64,000 nucleotides of DNA from Arsenicibacter rosenii (lineage in GTDB: Bacteria; Bacteroidota; Bacteroidia; Cytophagales; Spirosomataceae): NCBI RefSeq assembly GCF_001870735.1, contig NZ_MORL01000014.1, positions 1-64,000 of the forward strand, given 5' to 3'. Shown here one piece after another: positions 54,418-63,000 of the stretch (position 1 is the first letter of the stretch; the number at the start of each line of letters is the position of its first letter). Both the position numbers and the translations under genes were made by a program. The notes below the pieces were generated by a model. The model worked only from the letters and a program-made list of their open reading frames with translations. It was not told the DNA's origin and searched no databases.

Positions 54418-55602
54418 TTATGAGGTTACTTTTTTAAACGCATCGACAAACGTTTTCATTTCGTCCATTGTCCCGATACTAACCCGGCACCACGATTGGC
54501 CGCCGAAGGTTCTGGTCTGAATACCGACGCCATTGGCAAACATCTGGCCCTCAAACGTCTTAGGCTTCATCCGGATCGGAAACAGCATAAAGTTGGTATA
54601 CGACGGAATCACTTCGTAACCCATTTCGGTCAGTGCTTTGGTGGTATATTCGCGGGCTCTGGCGTTTTCGGTCCGGCAGTGGTTCTGCCAGTCGAGGTCT
54701 TTAAAGCTGGCAATACCGGCCATCAGGGTGGCAATGCTGATACCAAACTCACCGGTCGTGTATTTTTCCAGTGTTTTCAGCATATCCGGCTGCGCAATAA
54801 CGTATCCCAGACGAATGCCGGCAAACCCGTGAATTTTTGAGAAGGTCCGGGCCAGCATCACGTTTTTACCTTCAGCTACGAGCTTACCGAGCTGCGGCCG
54901 GTCGCCCGGCTCCAGGAAATCAATGTAGGCTTCGTCGATAAATACCGGAACGGTCGGTGATACCTCCTGCGCAAAGGCTGCCAGATCGGCCGGCGGCACA
55001 ATGGTGCCGGTCGGATTATTCGGATTGCAGATGTAAGCCAGCTTTGTATCGGCGTTGATTTTGGCCTTCATCGCGGCCAGATCATACTGATAGGTCTTTG
55101 TAAGCGGAACACTGACGATCCGGCCTTTAAACACTTCCGTTTTATCCAGCAGGTCGTCGTAGGTCGGGCGGCTCGTCACAACGGTGCCGCTGTTAGCCGC
55201 AAAGTGCATGGCCGTAATCAGGAGTACTTCCGACGAACCCGGTGTCAGCATGATATTTTCCGGCTTGACTCCTTCTTTGTCGGCGATCAGTTTTTTCATT
55301 TCGTCAAACTCTTCCCAGGCATACCGGTTGCCGATATCGATGGCCTTAATGAGGGCTTCCCGCGCTTTCTGAGAAATGCCGAGCGGATTCTCGTTGGCAA
55401 ACAGCCGGGCTTTCAGTTTGGGCATGGCACCGGTCTGCAACGGAGCGAACTCATCGACCATTGGCATTGCCGCCGATGCTTCGGTTGATGGCAGGGCATT
55501 GGCCATGGCAGGCGTCAGGTTAGCAAGGGCGGGTAGGCTGGCTGCCAGCAGACCGCTCGAACGGAGCCAGTCACGACGGGAAATAGGAGAATTTGTGTTC
55601 AT
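54418..55602 (-). CDS. Tat-exported PLP-dependent aminotransferase (histidinol-phosphate aminotransferase-like)
   Basis: A 394-residue fold-type I aminotransferase. The N-terminus MNTNSPISRRDWLRSSGLLA is a twin-arginine signal (SRRDWL) with a hydrophobic stretch and an ANALPS-type cleavage region, so the protein is probably periplasmic. The PLP core is intact: the Asn of YICNPNNPTGTI, the Asp/Tyr of VFIDEAYIDF, and the PLP lysine in ARTFSKIHGFAGIRLGY. Overall it is closest to HisC-type enzymes. Cytoplasmic histidine biosynthesis is unlikely because no his genes are nearby and the protein is exported. The substrate is unknown. It is divergent from the SGNH hydrolase. Confidence 0.88.
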   Translation of the reverse strand: MNTNSPISRRDWLRSSGLLAASLPALANLTPAMANALPSTEASAAMPMVDEFAPLQTGAMPKLKARLFANENPLGISQKAREALIKAIDIGNRYAWEEFDEMKKLIADKEGVKPENIMLTPGSSEVLLITAMHFAANSGTVVTSRPTYDDLLDKTEVFKGRIVSVPLTKTYQYDLAAMKAKINADTKLAYICNPNNPTGTIVPPADLAAFAQEVSPTVPVFIDEAYIDFLEPGDRPQLGKLVAEGKNVMLARTFSKIHGFAGIRLGYVIAQPDMLKTLEKYTTGEFGISIATLMAGIASFKDLDWQNHCRTENARAREYTTKALTEMGYEVIPSYTNFMLFPIRMKPKTFEGQMFANGVGIQTRTFGGQSWCRVSIGTMDEMKTFVDAFKKVTS

Positions 55603-55729
55603 GCCGTCAGGTAGTTGATGATTGGATTTCAGGTCTAAAAAGGTTGTTATTCAATACGTTCCTAATTTACGCCCAAACCCTGAAAGAGCCAAATACCTTT
55701 CCGTAATCGGTAGTATTTGCCAACCCGGT

Positions 55730-55737
55730 TACTTTTG
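55730..55737 (+). promoter_or_regulatory. possible promoter (-7 box) of the SGNH hydrolase gene
   Basis: TACTTTTG matches TAnnTTTG, 36 bases before the chosen ATG. A GTG that could open a longer frame lies inside this element, which argues against the longer start. No TTG is found at the -33 distance. Confidence 0.35.
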
Positions 55738-55772
55738 TGAAGAAAACCAACTCGTATACCTATTTTTCACGA

Positions 55773-56465
55773 ATGATGACGAATCGTTTTACCGGCCTAA
55801 TGCGTTTGGCCGCTTTGCTTATCGCGCTGGTTATGGTGTCAGCTGCCTTTATTAATCGCCCGAAACGGGTTGTTTTCTTCGGAGACTCCATTACGCAGGC
55901 CGCCGTTAAGCCGGGTGGTTATATTACCCGCCTTACGGATATGCTGACACAAAAAGGAAAAGGGTCTGATTATGAGCTGATCGGCGCCGGTATCGGCGGA
56001 AACAAAATATATGACCTGTACCTGCGGATGGAAAACGATGTACTGGCCAAACAACCGGATGTGGTGTTTGTCTACATCGGCGTTAACGATGTCTGGCACA
56101 AGCGCACATCGGGTACCGGTACGGATGCCAACAAATTTGTCGGCTTCTACGAAGCGTTGATTACGAAACTGCAGGCCGCCAATGCCAGGGTAATTTTGTG
56201 TACACCGGCAGTTATCGGCGAAAAAACGGATTTCTCAAATGAGCAGGACGGCGACCTGAACCAGTACAGTCAGCTGATCCGTGATCTGGCCAAACGCCGG
56301 AATCTGCCCCTCTGCGATCTGCGGAAGGCATTTCTGGACTACAACCTGAAAAATAACCCCGGTAATAAAGAACAAGGTATTCTGACGACTGACCGCGTAC
56401 ACCTCAACGATACCGGCAACCAGTTTGTCGCCGATCTGATGTACAGTTTTGTAACGGCCAACTAG
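55773..56465 (+). CDS. secreted SGNH/GDSL-type hydrolase
   Basis: A 230-residue protein. The start is one of two adjacent ATGs (55773 or 55776), giving a signal sequence around GLMRLAALLIALVMVSAAF. All four SGNH blocks are present: FFGDSITQ (nucleophile Ser), GIGGNKIYD (oxyanion Gly), YIGVNDVWHK (Asn) and TTDRVHLNDTGN (Asp-x-x-His). Such enzymes are lysophospholipase-, esterase- or carbohydrate-deacetylase-like; this member's substrate is unknown. It is a single gene, convergent with the DUF4136 lipoprotein. Confidence 0.88.
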   Translation: MMTNRFTGLMRLAALLIALVMVSAAFINRPKRVVFFGDSITQAAVKPGGYITRLTDMLTQKGKGSDYELIGAGIGGNKIYDLYLRMENDVLAKQPDVVFVYIGVNDVWHKRTSGTGTDANKFVGFYEALITKLQAANARVILCTPAVIGEKTDFSNEQDGDLNQYSQLIRDLAKRRNLPLCDLRKAFLDYNLKNNPGNKEQGILTTDRVHLNDTGNQFVADLMYSFVTAN

Positions 56466-56472
56466 CCTAAAA

Positions 56473-56494
56473 AAAGGGAGCAAACGCTCCCTTT
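56473..56494. terminator. terminator between SGNH hydrolase and DUF4136 genes
   Basis: AAAGGGAGC pairs with GCTCCCTTT around a 4-base AAAC loop. The A7 run on its left gives a strong T-tract on the minus strand. It serves the DUF4136 gene best and the SGNH gene less. Confidence 0.75.
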
Positions 56495-56498
56495 GTCA

Positions 56499-57071
56499 TT
56501 AACTGTTGCTGCGGTCCGGAAACTTCTCAACAATGTCTTTTACCTGACGGGTCAGCTGCTCACCGATCCGTGCCGGATTACTGACCGCATCCTGGATAGA
56601 ACCCCGCCAAACCAGTTGTTTGGTGCGCGCATCAACCATATCGACAACCAGCGTACCAGCCTGATACTGCTCCTGGGTGTATTGCGGACCACCCCAGCCC
56701 CACCACGATGGCCCCCAGCCAGACCAGCCCCAACGGCCCCAGCCGTAATACGGTCCGTAGAGCGGGCCGGTATTGTTGGCAACAGTCCGGGTTTTCTCTT
56801 CCACAAAGAAGTGATAACCGATCAGTAAATCAGGGCGGCGGTTTGCCTGTTTCAGGCCTTTGTCATTTAATACTTTATTGACCGCAGTTTCAACGTTTTG
56901 GCTAGCCAGATCGTTATAATACAGCGGGTTCTGCCCGGCCTTTACATCTGAGTCCATCCACGCAAAAGTCCGGTATTTGTTAAAGTTTACGTTTGCCTTG
57001 TCGACTGCCACACGTGGTGCGCAAGCCGTTATTGCCAGGATCAGACCGGCAATGATGAGTATGTTCTTCAT
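56499..57071 (-). CDS. DUF4136 lipoprotein
   Basis: A 190-residue lipoprotein with signal MKNILIIAGLILAITAC and a lipobox Cys at residue 17. The DUF4136 core is NFNKYRTFAWMDSDV, DLLIGYHFFVEEKTRT and GTLVVDMVDARTKQLVWRGSIQD. A Gly/Trp-rich stretch (YGPYYGWGRWGWSG and following) interrupts it. The family is a common Bacteroidota periplasmic or outer-membrane lipoprotein with no proven function. It is a single gene, divergent from the Mog-like gene. Confidence 0.85.
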   Translation of the reverse strand: MKNILIIAGLILAITACAPRVAVDKANVNFNKYRTFAWMDSDVKAGQNPLYYNDLASQNVETAVNKVLNDKGLKQANRRPDLLIGYHFFVEEKTRTVANNTGPLYGPYYGWGRWGWSGWGPSWWGWGGPQYTQEQYQAGTLVVDMVDARTKQLVWRGSIQDAVSNPARIGEQLTRQVKDIVEKFPDRSNS

Positions 57072-57181
57072 AACGATAGATCAAATAGATTAATAAGATA
57101 ATAACTCCTTCTGCTCCGGAAAGTTTTAGATTTGGGGGCTAAAAAAGTCTTTTATTACCTGTGTCTCAGTATCCGGATCGC

Positions 57182-57679
57182 ATGAACCCGCAAGTACAGA
57201 TTGCCCTTATTCATTCAGAGAATACAACCGCTGCTACCAGGCAGGCCGCTGCGGTGTTGACCGGATTTATCGCTCCGAAGCTTGTTGAAGGGTGCCGGAT
57301 AAAAGAATACACCGTGGCACAGCATGATGTCGCCGGGCTGGAAACGTTGCTTGTCTCCCTTGCTGATGAGGCGCTTTGCCCGTTGATACTCTGTCCCGGC
57401 CAGACGCTGGCGGGCAGCGGGAATGCTGTTTCTGCGGTTATACAGAACCTGTGCCCGAAACCGATGCCGGGTTTTGGCGAACAAATCCGTCGCACCCTTC
57501 TGCCGCTTACACCGGCCGCTACCCTGCTGATGCCTTTTGCCGGTATCCGCCGCAAAACAGTTATGGTACACCTGCCCGCCGAATCCGAATGGCTGGCGGC
57601 TATCCTCCCCGCCTTGTTTCCTGCCATTCCGAATGCCGTTTTCCTGGCAACCGGCCTCCGGCTGACTGTCCGGAGCTAG
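57182..57679 (+). CDS. divergent MoaB/Mog-like protein, probably catalytically altered
   Basis: A 165-residue protein beginning MNPQVQIALIHSENTTAATR. Its second half follows the MoaB/Mog (MoCF_biosynth) fold: LCPLILCPGQTLAGSGNAVSAVIQ aligns where MoaB has the TGGTG-type molybdopterin loop, MPGFGEQIRRTLLPLTPAATLLMPFAGIRRKTVMVHLP matches the PGFGE...AGI...NLPG region, and the end is an ALLPLLPHA-like helix. The TGGTG loop and the following Asp-Thr-Pro are replaced, so molybdopterin adenylylation is doubtful. No other moa genes are near. This is a family assignment by eye; it could be an unrelated Rossmann-like protein. Confidence 0.6.
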   Translation: MNPQVQIALIHSENTTAATRQAAAVLTGFIAPKLVEGCRIKEYTVAQHDVAGLETLLVSLADEALCPLILCPGQTLAGSGNAVSAVIQNLCPKPMPGFGEQIRRTLLPLTPAATLLMPFAGIRRKTVMVHLPAESEWLAAILPALFPAIPNAVFLATGLRLTVRS

Positions 57680-57896
57680 TGCGGTTATGTGTACGGTTTG
57701 TTCGGAAACGAACAAAAAATGTCCGGCTTCGTACAGGTAGTTCTATGTTAAAAATACTTAATTAGCTGATTGTCAGTGTTTGGTATATTGTGCCATTATG
57801 TTGGCACGCTGTTGGCATATCTATTAGCAACAGTGAACAACAACAATACTGAACAACTTTAAGAAACAAGTAAACAACAATAAACGACGAACGACT

Positions 57897-58307
57897 ATGT
57901 TAACTTTCATCTCACAAATCGGATTAGCTGCAAAATCAAAAGGTATCGTAACCGGCATTATGTTAAGCGCTGCCAGCCTGCTGGGCGAAGGCGGAACGAC
58001 AATCCCTGCCAAAACCCTTTCATTTGACGCCAGCGTCTATGTAACAACACAAAATAAAGTCCGGATGGCGGTTGAGAAAACAACGCCGGAAACCCTGACA
58101 CTGACGGTACGTGACAACCAGCAACAGGTTGTGTACTCAAAACAGATCAGCAAAAAAGACATGAAGATCTCGGTACAGTTTGACATGAGCGAACTGACCG
58201 ACGGCAAATACGAACTGGAAGTAGCATCGAAAGACGGCAGCATTAAAAAACAGGTTGAGCTGAAAACGGCTACCCAACAAACTGCCCGCAAAATTTCGAT
58301 GCTCTAA
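57897..58307 (+). CDS. small exported hypothetical protein
   Basis: A 136-residue protein. The N-terminus (MLTFISQIGLAAKSKGIVTG then IMLSAASLLG) is hydrophobic and resembles a signal or anchor. The rest is a single beta-sandwich-like domain (TPETLTLTVRDNQQQVVYSK, FDMSELTDGKYELEVASKDG) similar in layout to secretion-associated or DUF3244-type domains. That similarity is only structural guesswork. It is preceded by ~217 bp without a gene that contains two TGTTGGCA direct repeats (about 57800 and 57812), and is followed by a terminator. The function is unknown. Confidence 0.65.
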   Translation: MLTFISQIGLAAKSKGIVTGIMLSAASLLGEGGTTIPAKTLSFDASVYVTTQNKVRMAVEKTTPETLTLTVRDNQQQVVYSKQISKKDMKISVQFDMSELTDGKYELEVASKDGSIKKQVELKTATQQTARKISML

Positions 58308-58387
58308 GCTATAGGCCTGCGGGGGCAGGTAAGACAATAGAGCTCTTATGTAGTAGGGTTTTAGTTTAGGTTAAGAAAATGATTTTT

Positions 58388-58417
58388 AAAGCCACTCCCG
58401 GCATGAGGAGTGGCTTT
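58388..58417. terminator. bidirectional terminator
   Basis: AAAGCCACTCC (58388-58398) pairs with GGAGTGGCTTT (58407-58417) around an 8-base loop, followed by CTTTG. It separates the small exported protein gene from the convergent glycoside hydrolase gene. Confidence 0.85.
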
Positions 58418-58422
58418 CTTTG

Positions 58423-59919
58423 TTATTGACGAATGATCTTGATGACCAGGTCACGCATGACGTCATTCTGTAGTTTCTTTTGCCGGCCTGCTACGGAAAA
58501 GGTCTCGCTTTTCACCAGCTCACCGGTTTCTACGTCGGTCCAGTCGGCGCGGTAGCTGCCCCGTGGCAGCTCCAGCACCAGCTCGGATTTCCGGACGGCA
58601 AGTGGTTCAGTGTAAATTACCCACTGAGATCGGCCGTTGTGCATACCCCATGCCTGCGCACCCGGCGAGGCCACGACACATGCCGGTGTCGGCCGTAACC
58701 GGACCAGATCCAGCTGCTCCATGTATTGTTTCAGCAGGCCGAGTTGTTTCCTAAGTGCTACGCTGCCGCCGCCGGGAGCTTTATAGGTGGTATCAGTACC
58801 GGTTTCGGCACCCACCGAAAATGAATAGTCGAGGTGGTTGAACAAGGCACCGCCCGCCAGCATAAACCGCCACGCCTGCCGCCGGTAAGTGTCATTGCGG
58901 CTACCGGCAAAACCTGTTTCGTTAAAGCCCACGGGTTTGCCCAGGTGATAGTTTTCCATCACCGCCTGCGGAAAGGCATAATGGAATGTAAACAGCGAAA
59001 CATTTGGATCCGGATCGGCAATGGGATAATGAAAGTTGCTGATATTCTGCGAAATAATGTGCTGGTTGGGCAGAGCCGATTCTTCATCTTTAACCCATCC
59101 GGCCACACGTCGCTGCCAGTCGTTAGACCGTTCAGCCACGATTTCCAGGGTAGCTTTCCAGGCATTATCCTTCACTTCATTTTTCGGAAAGTACTCATTC
59201 AAGACCAGCACCGTATCTTTCTGATCGGCCCAGGGCTCGTTCTGAATTTCAAAATACAGGTTCGGAAAACGGTTCAGCTCGCGCACCAGCTTGCGGACAT
59301 ACTGCTCCTGAAACGTCAGGATATTGCCGTTGAATGGTGTATTGGCGTTAAACGCTTCGATACTTTCGGTACCATTGATGTTGTTTTGCCGGTTGAACGG
59401 AGCGTGTGCCCACCCCGCGCCGTAGTACGACGAGAAAAGCGTGATTTCTACGATGACGTTATGTTTTTCAGCCTCCCGCATAAAATCGGTCAGGCGCTCG
59501 AAATAGGCATCGTTCCACTTGCTCAGGTCAAATTTGCGGTCGGCCCCGTTCATGCCACCCAGTACATATCCCGGCTGATCGGAGCGGGCCCAGGGCAACA
59601 TGAGTTTTTCCGGTTTCGGAGCCAGCGTATTTTTTTCGATACCAAACGCACCGGGTACTTCAAAATACGCGCCGGGAAACAACCGGGTAACGTTCAGGCC
59701 GTCCTGGCTGAGGGTCCGGAGGTAGGTCTTATAATCGAAATCGGCGTTGATGACTGCACCGTAGTGTTCACCGGAGCCGATGATCAGCGTGGGTTTTCCT
59801 TTGTAGGTGAAGTAGTGAGGGTTCTGGCTGCTGACCGATAACAGATCATCCCGACCGGTCTGGGCATTGGCTGTAAACCACCCGGCCAGCAGTGCAGCGG
59901 CTACCAGGATGTATTTCAT
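58423..59919 (-). CDS. secreted TIM-barrel glycoside hydrolase-like protein (clan GH-A type)
   Basis: A 498-residue exported protein. The ATG at 59919 opens a signal peptide (MKYILVAAALLAGWF, cleavage after TANAQ). The mature protein is a (beta/alpha)8 barrel with clan GH-A features: the probable acid/base Glu in YFEIQNEPWAD and the probable nucleophile Glu in PVGFNETGFAG. Aromatic subsites are seen in HYGAVINADF and SSYYGAGWAH. A C-terminal beta-sandwich (~430-490; GSYRADWTDVETGELVK) completes it. The CAZy family cannot be named from sequence alone; GH5-like or apiosidase-like proteins are closest. It is the only glycosidase in the window and is 19 kb from the SusCD locus. Confidence 0.8.
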   Translation of the reverse strand: MKYILVAAALLAGWFTANAQTGRDDLLSVSSQNPHYFTYKGKPTLIIGSGEHYGAVINADFDYKTYLRTLSQDGLNVTRLFPGAYFEVPGAFGIEKNTLAPKPEKLMLPWARSDQPGYVLGGMNGADRKFDLSKWNDAYFERLTDFMREAEKHNVIVEITLFSSYYGAGWAHAPFNRQNNINGTESIEAFNANTPFNGNILTFQEQYVRKLVRELNRFPNLYFEIQNEPWADQKDTVLVLNEYFPKNEVKDNAWKATLEIVAERSNDWQRRVAGWVKDEESALPNQHIISQNISNFHYPIADPDPNVSLFTFHYAFPQAVMENYHLGKPVGFNETGFAGSRNDTYRRQAWRFMLAGGALFNHLDYSFSVGAETGTDTTYKAPGGGSVALRKQLGLLKQYMEQLDLVRLRPTPACVVASPGAQAWGMHNGRSQWVIYTEPLAVRKSELVLELPRGSYRADWTDVETGELVKSETFSVAGRQKKLQNDVMRDLVIKIIRQ

Positions 59920-60089
59920 AAAAATTAACGCTTGCGTAAAGTAATCTATTAAACGTTTCCGGTGGGAAATTGTCTGTTTTGTAGTCAATTTAGTCAAATC
60001 TTACCAGGTTGAGGCGATGGCAGTGAGGAATCAAACCGGAAATAGCATCTCTGTTACAACCATCGGCACGCAAACCGCGTCTTAAGACT

Positions 60090-63000
60090 ATGCATAAACT
60101 ACTCACCATCTGTTGGCTTTTGCTGATCGGTATATCCGCACAGGCCCAAAAAAAGAAGATGACAACGCCCTATCAGACCGACTGGAAACAGGCCGACTCG
60201 CTGGCTGCCAAAGGTTTATACCGCTCAGCATTTGACATTGCGAACCGGATTTATGCACAGGCAAAAGCCGATGCCAATTACCCGGAGCTGATCAAAGCTG
60301 CCATGCAGCGGGGTATCTATAACTCATTTCTGGACAGCAATAAGGCGTATCTCTCCCTCATCAGTTCGTTACAGGCCGATGTAAAGGAGGTGCCGGAACC
60401 GGCACGGTCGGTGCTGTCGTCGGTGCTGGGCGAAGTGTATTGGCAGTACTATCAGCAGAACCGCTGGAAACTGATGAACCGCACGGCAGTGGCGCCAGGC
60501 AAGTCTGCTGAGCTGGCGGTAGATACCTGGGATGCCAGACAACTGGTGGCGGCGACCACACAGGCCTATCTGGCGTCGATCCGGAACGCAAGCCTGTTGC
60601 AGCAGACGCCGGTAACCTCGTACAGCGCAGTGATTTTGTCGTACGAAAAAGCGGAACCCTACAAGGCCTCTACCCCGCTCCGGCCGACGTTGTTTGATGT
60701 AATGGCGCACCGGGCGATCTCCTTTTTTCAGAATACCGAAGCCGATATCCAGCGGCCGGTGTTCCGGTTTGACCTGGATCAGGCAAACTACCTGAGCGAT
60801 CCGCAGACGTTTGCGCGGCTGAACCTGCAAAGCCAGGATTCATTGTCGGGGCGATTTCTGGCGCTGGAAACGTATCAGCAACTAATCCGCTTTCACCTGA
60901 ACGATGCCGATCCGTCAGCGCTGGCGGATGTTGATGTGTTGCGGCTGAAATTTGTTCATCAGTACAGCGTGCTGCCGGATAAAGAAGAACGGTACAAGCA
61001 GGTATTGCAGGCAGAAGGCAAGCGGTATGCCGGTAAACCTGCCGAAGGTGACTACCTCTTTGCGCTGGCCGAACTGCTGGCCGACGCTAATCCGCCGGTG
61101 CGCCCGTTACGCCGCGGCGTTGAGAACAGCAACGCTCCGGCCGACAAATCAGGTAAATGGGATAAAAAACGGGCTGCTGAGATCTGCCGGGAGCTGATCC
61201 GGCAGTATCCGGAAACGGTGCCCGGCCAGAATGCCCGTAATCTGCTGGCCCGCCTGAGCAGCAAGCAGCTGGATATAACTGTTGAGGGTGTTTTGGAGCC
61301 CCTGAAGCCGTTCCGTGCGCTGGTAGGCTATCAGAATGTGAATACGCTTTATTACCGGATTTACCGTGTACCGGTTTTGTCGCCGACCTACAATCAGCAG
61401 TCTTCCACAGAAACCGAACTGGCAAAGCGTATTGCTACACTGGCCAAAACCAAAGCGGTTGCGGAGGGTCAGGCCAGTTTGACCGACGACGGCGATTTAC
61501 AGCGGCATACCATCGAAATTCCGCTGGGAGCGCTGCCGGTCGGGCACTACCGGATGGTGGCAAGCTCTTCGGATAAGTTCTCGGCCCAAACTGATGAAAT
61601 CCGGTTTGCTGACCTTGTGGTCTCTAATCTGAGTTATTTAACCGATAACGAATATGACCGCCAGGACTATCAGCTATATGTCGTTCACCGGCAGACGGGT
61701 GAGCCGCAAAAGGATGTGACGGCGGTACTCTACCATCAGCTACAGCAGGGTGCATGGGTAATCGACAAAGTCAATACGGCCAGCCTGAATCAGGCCGGCG
61801 GCCGGATTGCCATTCGCAAAACGCTGCCGGTGGGCCAATACTATTTCCGGCTGATTCAGGGAAACGATACCCTCAATACCGAACAGTTCTACAGCAACAA
61901 CTACCGGCCCGCCGAAAATCAGGAAGACCGGAACGTTAAAGAAATCCGCCTGTTTACCGATCGGGCCATTTACCGGCCGGGACAACCGATCTATTTTAAA
62001 GGGCTGTATTTCGAAGGCGGTAATAACGCCTACAAAGTAGTTCCGAATGAGTCTGTTGAGGTGGTCCTGCTGGATGCCAACAGCGAGCAGGTGTCTAAAA
62101 TGACCCTGAAAACAAACGAATTCGGCACTTTCCAGGGCAGTTTTATCGCGAAAGCCGGTAAGCTGACCGGCATCATGACCATCGGCACCGACATCGGTTC
62201 AACCCGGGTTAGGGTCGAGGAATACAAACGCCCGACCTTTGAGGTGACCTCACCACCGGTGGAAGGTACGTTCCGGCTCGGGCAGCCTGTTTCGGTCAGT
62301 GCCAACGCCAAAACCTTTGCCGGAGCCGTGCTCGACGGTGCATCGGTGCGGTATCGGGTTACCCGTAAGCTATATCAGCCGTGGTGGGAATGGGGCTGGT
62401 GGCGGCCGCGGCCGGTAGTCGCCAATGCGGCCGAGATTGCCAGTGGCGTTGCGACTACGAATACCAAAGGCGAAACCAGTATTACCTTCACGGCTGCCCC
62501 CGACTTGTCGGTCGATGAGAAAAGTAATCCGGTGTTTGAATTTGACGTAACCTTCGACGTGACCGACCGGAACGGCGAAACCCGCAGCACGTCGCAAATG
62601 GTACGGGTCAGTTACTCGGGCCTTGAACTGACGCTGCCGATACCGGCTCAGATTGATAACCGGTCGGGACAGCCGGTTGAGGTAAAGATTACGAACACGG
62701 CTAACAAGCCGGTGCAGGTGCAAAGTGAGCTTGTGATTTACCGGCTAACCCCGCCGGCGCGCTCCCTGCGTAAGCGCCTCTGGGAAAAACCGGACTACCA
62801 GCTGCTGAGCCGCGCTGAATACGAGCGACAGTTTCCGCACGATATCTACGACGAAGAAGACGATATCGTTAACTGGCCGAAGCAGGAAGTTGCCCACATC
62901 AGTAATCCGGGGTCGGTTACGCTGGCCAAAGGCTATGCCCCGGGCGAATACAGGGCCGAACTGCTGGCTACCGATGCCAAAACCGGCGCAAAAGCCACGA

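Noticed and set aside
58834-59841. A 335-residue plus-strand open frame
   Set aside because: It lies wholly antisense to the glycoside hydrolase gene, whose catalytic motifs are intact. The predicted product is rich in His/Arg/Phe with no domain.
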